Under the pieces are notes generated by a model. That model had not been told where the DNA came from and did no database searches. It was given only the letters and a program-made list of their open reading frames with translations. DNA of 11,006 bases, taken from contig CADBMS010000018.1 in the NCBI GenBank assembly GCA_902795935.1, positions 1 through 11,006 of the forward strand. Direction: 5' to 3'. The number at the start of each line of letters is the position of its first letter. Positions within the stretch are counted from its first letter, which is position 1. Both the position numbers and the translations under genes were made by a program. Shown piece by piece: positions 7,044-11,006 of the stretch. The DNA comes from an uncultured Methanobrevibacter sp. GTDB taxonomy: Archaea; Methanobacteriota; Methanobacteria; Methanobacteriales; Methanobacteriaceae.

Positions 7044-7884
7044 ATGTTTGAAGTTATTTTGTGCATTAATTTTAGTGTAATGAAAATTGGATGCCAATCA
7101 TTTCGCAAAATAAGTGAATATTTCCAAATATTTCTTTGAATAAATGTATCTCATCAAACAATCAAGAATTGGTCTAATAAAAATCACATTGAAAAAATAG
7201 AAAATGAAAAATTCGATTATTCAGGTTATTATTTGTATGATGAGCAATTTTTAAGGATTAATGCCATAAGACACTACAGATTAACTTTGTATGATTCAAT
7301 ACTCAATGTTCCAGTTGCAGAAAAGTTTGTACGTCGTAGAATACTCGAAAATACTAAAAAATTCATAAAGAAAGTACAAATGGTAAGCCATTTGTTTGCT
7401 TAACAACAGATTTATTTCTAATGTATCGTAATGTTGCAGATGAATTGGGAGTAAAACATTATTATGTATTTTTCATATGTTTGAAACAATAAATCACAAA
7501 ATAAAAGCTTATTGTAGAAAAAATAAGTTAAATAGAAAAGAAAAACAAGTAATTTATGATAATGCATTGAAATTAAAAAATTGTTTTAGACAAAATTCAA
7601 GTAAAGATACAATAAATGAATTCAAACAATATTTACAAAATTACACGGCCATACCAGTAGTATTGAAAGATTTTATAAGAAAACATATCATAAATCATTT
7701 TCAACAATACATGCAATACTTAGATGATAAAAATATAGAAAAAACATTAAACAAAGTAGAAAATTACTACACACAAAATCCTCCAGAAAAAATAAAGAAA
7801 ACATACAAAACCAAACAAGGAATATTAACCTTCCTACAGTACCAAAATGAAAAATGGACTAAAAAATACGGAAAAATAAAATAA
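7044..7884 (+). pseudogene. Broken DDE-type transposase
   Basis: Three frames together make one transposase of about 280 residues. Frame one runs from ATG 7044 through FRKISEYFQIFL, meets TGA 7137-7139, and continues INVSHQTIKNW (a helix-turn-helix) and YYLYDEQFLRIN to a stop at 7401-7403. Frame two (about 7379-7492) carries KPFVCLTTDLFLMYRNVADE. Frame three (about 7471-7884) carries HMFETINHKIKAYC and ends VENYYTQNPPEKIKK...EKWTKKYG. The candidate catalytic triad is Asp at 7239-7241, Asp at 7409-7411 and Glu at 7759-7761. The second frameshift coincides with a run of five T (7469-7473), and the first lies near 7375-7385. There is no zinc-ribbon amino terminus, so the element may also be internally shortened. 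The piece from ATG 7477 could be read as a 135-residue protein, but it is only the transposase tail. I do not assign an IS family. Confidence 0.85.
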
Positions 7885-7902
7885 GCCTATAAAATTTTAC
7901 AG
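7885..7902 (-). repeat. Right terminal inverted repeat of the insertion sequence
   Basis: GCCTATAAAATTTTACAG begins immediately after the transposase stop codon TAA (7882-7884). It is the inverted partner of 7003-7021. Confidence 0.8.
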
Positions 7903-7936
7903 CATCAATTTTTGGAAAAAGATTATTAATGATATC

Positions 7937-7945
7937 TTTAATATA
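7937..7945 (+). promoter_or_regulatory. Candidate box A of gshA
   Basis: TTTAATATA lies 44-52 bases before ATG 7989. Transcription would begin near 7967, giving a leader of about 20 bases that includes GTGAGGA (7978-7984). The in-frame ATG at 7929 is upstream of this element and would not be in such a transcript, which supports the later start. The element lies just outside the insertion sequence's right end. Confidence 0.4.
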
Positions 7946-7988
7946 CTTATTGTTAAATTATCAAAAATTAGTGGATTGTGAGGACTTA

Positions 7989-9389
7989 ATGAATTTATTA
8001 AATTTATCTAAATTATCTTCAAATGAGATATTGGAAGGTTTATTTGGAATTGAATGGGAAAGTTTAAGGGTTAAATGTGATGGTGAATTATCTTTAACTC
8101 CTCATCCTAAAATTTTTGGTGATAAATTAACAAATCCTCTGATTACAACTGATTTTTCAGAAAGTCAAATTGAAATAATAACTCCTCCCTTTGATAATGT
8201 TGAGGAGGCATTTAATAAATTTTCATTCTTATGTGATTTAGTGAATGTTTCACTTCCTTATGATGAATATCTTTGGTTTCAGTCAATTCCATGTATTTTG
8301 CCGTATAATGATCAAATACCAATAGCTAAATACTCTCAAAATGGTGTAAAATCACAAAAATATCGTGAATATTTAGCAAAAAAATATGGTGTTAAAAAAC
8401 AAATGATTTCGGGAGTTCACTTTAATTTTTCATTTTCACATAATCTCCTAAAAAAATTATATTTCATGGAAAAGGATGATTTAACATTCAAAGAATTTAA
8501 AAATAATGTTTATTTAAAAATTGCTAGAAATTATCTTAGATATTCTTGGTTAATTATCTATTTAACTGGTTGTTCAATAGCTTCACATAAATCATTTTCA
8601 AAGGATTGTATCTATTTAATGGATGCAAAAGATGATTATGATAGTTATTATTCAACTAAAGGACCATCATTTAGAAATGCTTCTTGCGGATATAAAAATT
8701 TAAAGAATTTATATCCTTCATATGATTCTATTGATGAATTTACAAATGATATTCAGAATTTAATTGATGATGGTGATTTGTATGAAGTTAAAGAATTATA
8801 TTCTCAAATAAGGTTAAAACCAAAAAATTCCGAAGATTTTTTAAATTCATTAAAAGATTATGGAATAGATTATCTTGAAATAAGAACATTGGATATTAAT
8901 CCATTTTATAAAAGTAACCTTGTAATATATGATATGAAATTTTTACATTTATTTTTGATTTATATGTTTGTTAAAGAAGAATCAGATTATATTGATTGGC
9001 AAAAAGAATCTATTATTAATGCTGAAAATACTGCAGAATTGGCTTATGATGATTCATTGTGTTTATTAAAAGATGGTTGTGAAGTTAAACTCAAAATATG
9101 GGCATTAGAAATTATTAATGAAATGAGGGTTATGTGTGATATTTTAGGGATTAATGATATTTACTCCTTAGAGTTAATGAGTAATCGTATTGTAAATCCT
9201 GATTTAACTTATGCTAAACGACTTTTAGAATTAATTAAAAAACATGGTTATATTAATACTCATATTAGTTTATCTAAATTTAATAAGATGATTAGTCTTG
9301 ATAATTTAAAAAATATGGATTCTGATAAATTTAATGATATTAAAGATTTTATATTTAAGGGTTTAAATAGTAATTCGTCTAGTGTTTAG
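7989..9389 (+). CDS. gshA: Glutamate-cysteine ligase, bacterial type 1 (gamma-glutamylcysteine synthetase)
   Basis: This 466-residue enzyme should join L-glutamate and L-cysteine with ATP to give gamma-glutamylcysteine. Family motifs are GIEWESLRV (20-28; the usual GIERESLRV with Arg replaced by Trp23), LTPHPKIFG (36-44), TTDFSESQIEIITPP (53-67) and LWFQSIPCILP (95-105). Further on are QMISGVHFNFSF (138-149), YSQIRLKP (271-278) and DYLEIRTLDINPF (294-306). They match E. coli GshA and the ligase half of fused GshF. There is no fused ATP-grasp glutathione synthetase domain and no gshB nearby. I start at ATG 7989 behind GTGAGGA; the in-frame ATG at 7929 lacks a ribosome site and adds 20 atypical residues. 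It is unexpected in a methanogen, which relies on coenzymes M and B, so gene transfer from bacteria is likely. A T-tract (9400-9406) follows the stop. Confidence 0.9.
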   Translation: MNLLNLSKLSSNEILEGLFGIEWESLRVKCDGELSLTPHPKIFGDKLTNPLITTDFSESQIEIITPPFDNVEEAFNKFSFLCDLVNVSLPYDEYLWFQSIPCILPYNDQIPIAKYSQNGVKSQKYREYLAKKYGVKKQMISGVHFNFSFSHNLLKKLYFMEKDDLTFKEFKNNVYLKIARNYLRYSWLIIYLTGCSIASHKSFSKDCIYLMDAKDDYDSYYSTKGPSFRNASCGYKNLKNLYPSYDSIDEFTNDIQNLIDDGDLYEVKELYSQIRLKPKNSEDFLNSLKDYGIDYLEIRTLDINPFYKSNLVIYDMKFLHLFLIYMFVKEESDYIDWQKESIINAENTAELAYDDSLCLLKDGCEVKLKIWALEIINEMRVMCDILGINDIYSLELMSNRIVNPDLTYAKRLLELIKKHGYINTHISLSKFNKMISLDNLKNMDSDKFNDIKDFIFKGLNSNSSSV

Positions 9390-9399
9390 TTAAATTTAA

Positions 9400-9406
9400 T
9401 TTTTTT
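9400..9406 (+). terminator. T-tract terminator after gshA
   Basis: Seven consecutive T start 11 bases after the gshA stop codon, with a further T-rich patch at 9408-9429 and no clear hairpin. A simple T-tract suffices for archaeal termination. Together with the promoter-like element at 9452-9458, it suggests gshA and larE are separate transcripts. Confidence 0.4.
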
Positions 9407-9451
9407 AGTTTTGCTTTGTCTTCTATTTGGAAACTTTTATAACACTAAAAC

Positions 9452-9458
9452 TATATAA
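9452..9458 (+). promoter_or_regulatory. Candidate box A of the larE transcript, followed by a small palindrome
   Basis: TATATAA lies 63-69 bases before the larE ATG, giving a predicted start near 9480 and a leader of about 40 bases. The perfect 10-bp palindrome AACAATTGTT (9457-9466) overlaps its end and could be a regulator site, though such palindromes arise easily in AT-rich DNA. Confidence 0.4.
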
Positions 9459-9520
9459 CAATTGTTAATTAAAATTTTCTTTAATATGCTTAAACATAAA
9501 ATAATAATGGTGTTTAAATA

Positions 9521-10528
9521 ATGAATTTAGAATATAAAATAGATATAGTAAAAGATATTTTAAAAAATAAAAAAGTAGCTATTGGTTTTTCTGGTGGAGC
9601 AGACTCAACATTACTAGCTTATTTATCTTCAAAAGTTGCAAAAGACACATTAACTATAACTATTGATAATAATTTATTTCCAACAGATTTTATTAATAAT
9701 ACTAAAAAAATAACTAACTTGTTTGGATTAAGACATAAAATTATAGATTTAAACTTCTTTGAAGATGAAGAATTCATATTAAACAACCCTAAAAGATGTT
9801 ACTCATGTAGAAATAAAATGTATTCTATTATTGAAAAAGTAGCACATGAAAATGGTTTTGATTTTATCTGTGATGGAAATAACATCAGTGATTTAGTAAA
9901 TGATAGGCCAGGAATTTTAATAACTTATAAAAAAAAATTTAAAACACCATTTATTGATGCAAAATTAGATTCTAGGGAAATTCATGATTATTTAAATAAA
10001 AACAACATCCCATATTCAAAATCAACAACTTGCCTTGCAACAAGAATACCAACCAACACTCCAATTACAAAAGAAAAAATAGATAAAATAAGCTATTATG
10101 AAGATTATATTCTAAAAAATACTAATTGCCAAATAGTTAAAATTAGAGATTTTGAAAAATTTCTAATATGTGAAGTAGATAATATTCCTGAATTAATAAA
10201 AAAAGACAAATTTAAACAAATTAATGATAAATTAAAAAACAAAGGATATAATATTGCTTTAAATTTATCAGAAATCAATGATGATGAAGAAATTAAATTA
10301 AATTATAAAGATAATTCATTTTCATACAAACTACCATTCACAATAAATATAGAAAATACAAAAAAACAATTAAAAAATGATTTAGTAAGGGAATCAGATA
10401 AAAAACTAGAAACAAACAATATTGAAATATCTGAAAATGGATTAATAACTGGAAAAAATTTTAAAACATATGAAAATGCATTAAATGATTTCAGTGAATT
10501 ATTATCTAAACTAAGAAGAAATATTTAA
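9521..10528 (+). CDS. larE: LarE-type ATP-dependent sulfur transferase with C-terminal extension
   Basis: This 335-residue PP-loop enzyme belongs to the LarE family, which sulfurates the pyridinium precursor of the nickel-pincer cofactor of lactate racemase-type enzymes. Visible are the ATP-pyrophosphatase loop SGGADS (24-29), RCYSCR (92-97) with Cys93 and Cys96, DGNNISD (118-124) and TTCLATRIP (169-177). Cys171 corresponds to the Cys176 that Lactobacillus LarE sacrifices. Known LarE proteins are about 270 residues. Here residues from about 253 on form an additional charged region ending NGLITGKNFKTYENALNDFSELLSKLRRNI, which I do not recognise. GGTG (9509-9512) precedes the ATG by eight bases. 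The E1-like gene begins 19 bases after the stop, so the two are very likely one operon. No larA, larB or larC lies in the window, so the substrate could be something other than the pincer precursor. Confidence 0.85.
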   Translation: MNLEYKIDIVKDILKNKKVAIGFSGGADSTLLAYLSSKVAKDTLTITIDNNLFPTDFINNTKKITNLFGLRHKIIDLNFFEDEEFILNNPKRCYSCRNKMYSIIEKVAHENGFDFICDGNNISDLVNDRPGILITYKKKFKTPFIDAKLDSREIHDYLNKNNIPYSKSTTCLATRIPTNTPITKEKIDKISYYEDYILKNTNCQIVKIRDFEKFLICEVDNIPELIKKDKFKQINDKLKNKGYNIALNLSEINDDEEIKLNYKDNSFSYKLPFTINIENTKKQLKNDLVRESDKKLETNNIEISENGLITGKNFKTYENALNDFSELLSKLRRNI

Positions 10529-10547
10529 AAAAATAAAGGTGAAAAAA

Positions 10548-11006
10548 TTGCCAACAAGATATACTGAATGGGGTTATTGGGAAATTGAATCTCGCCAAAT
10601 GAGTATTGTAACAAAAAGTGAACAACAAAGATTCAAAGATTCTAAAATAGCAGTCATGGGCTGTGGAGGAATCGGTGGTGAAACTATTGAAATGCTTGCA
10701 AGAATGGGTATAGGAGAACTTGTTCTAGTTGATGAAGATGTATTTGATTTATCAAACCTTAATAGACAAACTTTAGCAACAATGGCAGATTTAAATCTTT
10801 ATAAAAGTGAAGTTGCTAAAGAAAAGGTTCGCTTAATAAATCCTTATGTTAAAGTTACAACATTTAATGAACATATAAATCAAACAAATATTGATAAAGT
10901 TATTGCTGACTCGGATGTTGTAATTGATGCGCTTGATAATGTTTTAACAAGAGTTATTGTTTCTAGAAAAGCAAAAGAAAAAGAAATACCATATATTCAT
11001 GGTGCA
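10548..11006 (+). CDS. E1-like adenylating enzyme, ThiF/MoeB/HesA family (partial, cut by window edge)
   Basis: The first 153 codons are present and the frame is open at the right edge. Enzymes of this family adenylate the carboxy terminus of small sulfur-carrier or ubiquitin-like proteins. The sequence shows ESRQMSIVTKSEQ (14-26, equivalent to the usual RQ...GQ start), the nucleotide loop GCGGIGG (38-44) and VDEDVFDLSNLNRQ (61-74) with the family Asn-Arg-Gln. It also shows YKSEVAKEKV (85-94) and IDALDN (126-131) with the metal-binding Asp130. The start is most likely TTG 10548, five bases after AGGTGA (10537-10542). GTG 10539 is in frame and would add three residues but destroys that ribosome site. 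ATG 10599 would cut off the conserved SRQ segment. It follows larE by 19 bases, suggesting that it works with that sulfur transferase. Zinc-binding cysteines, if any, lie beyond the window. Confidence 0.9.
   Translation, partial: MPTRYTEWGYWEIESRQMSIVTKSEQQRFKDSKIAVMGCGGIGGETIEMLARMGIGELVLVDEDVFDLSNLNRQTLATMADLNLYKSEVAKEKVRLINPYVKVTTFNEHINQTNIDKVIADSDVVIDALDNVLTRVIVSRKAKEKEIPYIHGA

Larger units (their letters stand above)
7003..7902 (+). mobile_element. Decayed insertion sequence with terminal inverted repeats
   Basis: A roughly 900-bp element lies between tag and gshA. Its ends are CTGTAAAAATTTTATAGGC (7003-7021) and the inverted copy GCCTATAAAATTTTACAG (7885-7902), differing by one base in an A/T run. 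Similarity continues inward for about 13 more bases with two mismatches (CTTTTTTGATTTT against CTTATTTTATTTT) and outward as TTGA/TCAA (6997-7000/7905-7908). The true ends may therefore lie up to six bases further out. No convincing target-site duplication is visible. Inside is a single plus-strand transposase that is no longer intact. The 178 bases between tag and the left end hold nothing I can name. Confidence 0.8.

Noticed and set aside
6923..7108. 61-residue open frame on the minus strand
   Set aside because: It runs antisense across the left terminal repeat and the transposase amino terminus, has no ribosome site, and its length is expected by chance in AT-rich DNA.
7477..7884. Independent 135-residue protein
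   Set aside because: The frame joins smoothly to the preceding transposase fragments across a T-run frameshift and ends at the right terminal repeat, so it is the transposase tail.

Overview
The window looks like a chromosomal segment of a very AT-rich methanogenic archaeon, most likely order Methanobacteriales (Methanosphaera or Methanobrevibacter type). The grounds are the A/T-dominated codon use, archaeal TruD, an archaeal isoprenoid-pathway DUF126 protein, a DUF5518-like membrane protein, Shine-Dalgarno sites of the GGAGG/GGTGAT type, and TATA-like box A elements upstream of genes. The genus is inferred from style only. No phylogenetic marker such as 16S rRNA is present.

Region by region: 1-55 is the tail of an unrecognised gene, followed by a clear hairpin plus T-tract terminator. 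At 279-350 lies a tRNA-Arg(GCG). Then come truD (tRNA pseudouridine-13 synthase) and the small subunit of phosphomevalonate dehydratase (DUF126), close together on the plus strand. A small four-helix membrane protein is encoded convergently on the minus strand. A divergent promoter region with a near-perfect 26-bp palindrome precedes a copper cassette: a 73-aa CopZ-like chaperone and an 813-aa CopA Cu(I)-ATPase. These are followed on the same strand by a DUF169 protein and 3-methyladenine DNA glycosylase I (tag).

The stretch after tag holds a decayed insertion sequence, bounded by 18/19-bp terminal inverted repeats at 7003-7021 and 7885-7902. It contains a transposase broken by one in-frame stop and two frameshifts. 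Beyond it is a plus-strand thiol/sulfur block: a bacterial-type (type 1) glutamate-cysteine ligase (gshA), a LarE-type sulfur transferase with an extra C-terminal region, and, 19 bases later, the first 153 codons of a ThiF/MoeB/HesA-type E1-like adenylating enzyme that runs off the window.

Functionally, the first third is housekeeping RNA modification and isoprenoid synthesis. The middle is copper homeostasis plus DNA alkylation repair. The last third is sulfur/thiol chemistry. The most interesting leads are the LarE-extension/E1 pair next to an unexpected gamma-glutamylcysteine synthetase in a methanogen, the candidate copper operator, and the fact that the tRNA beside truD carries a UGUAG sequence with U at position 13, the kind of site TruD/Pus7 enzymes modify.
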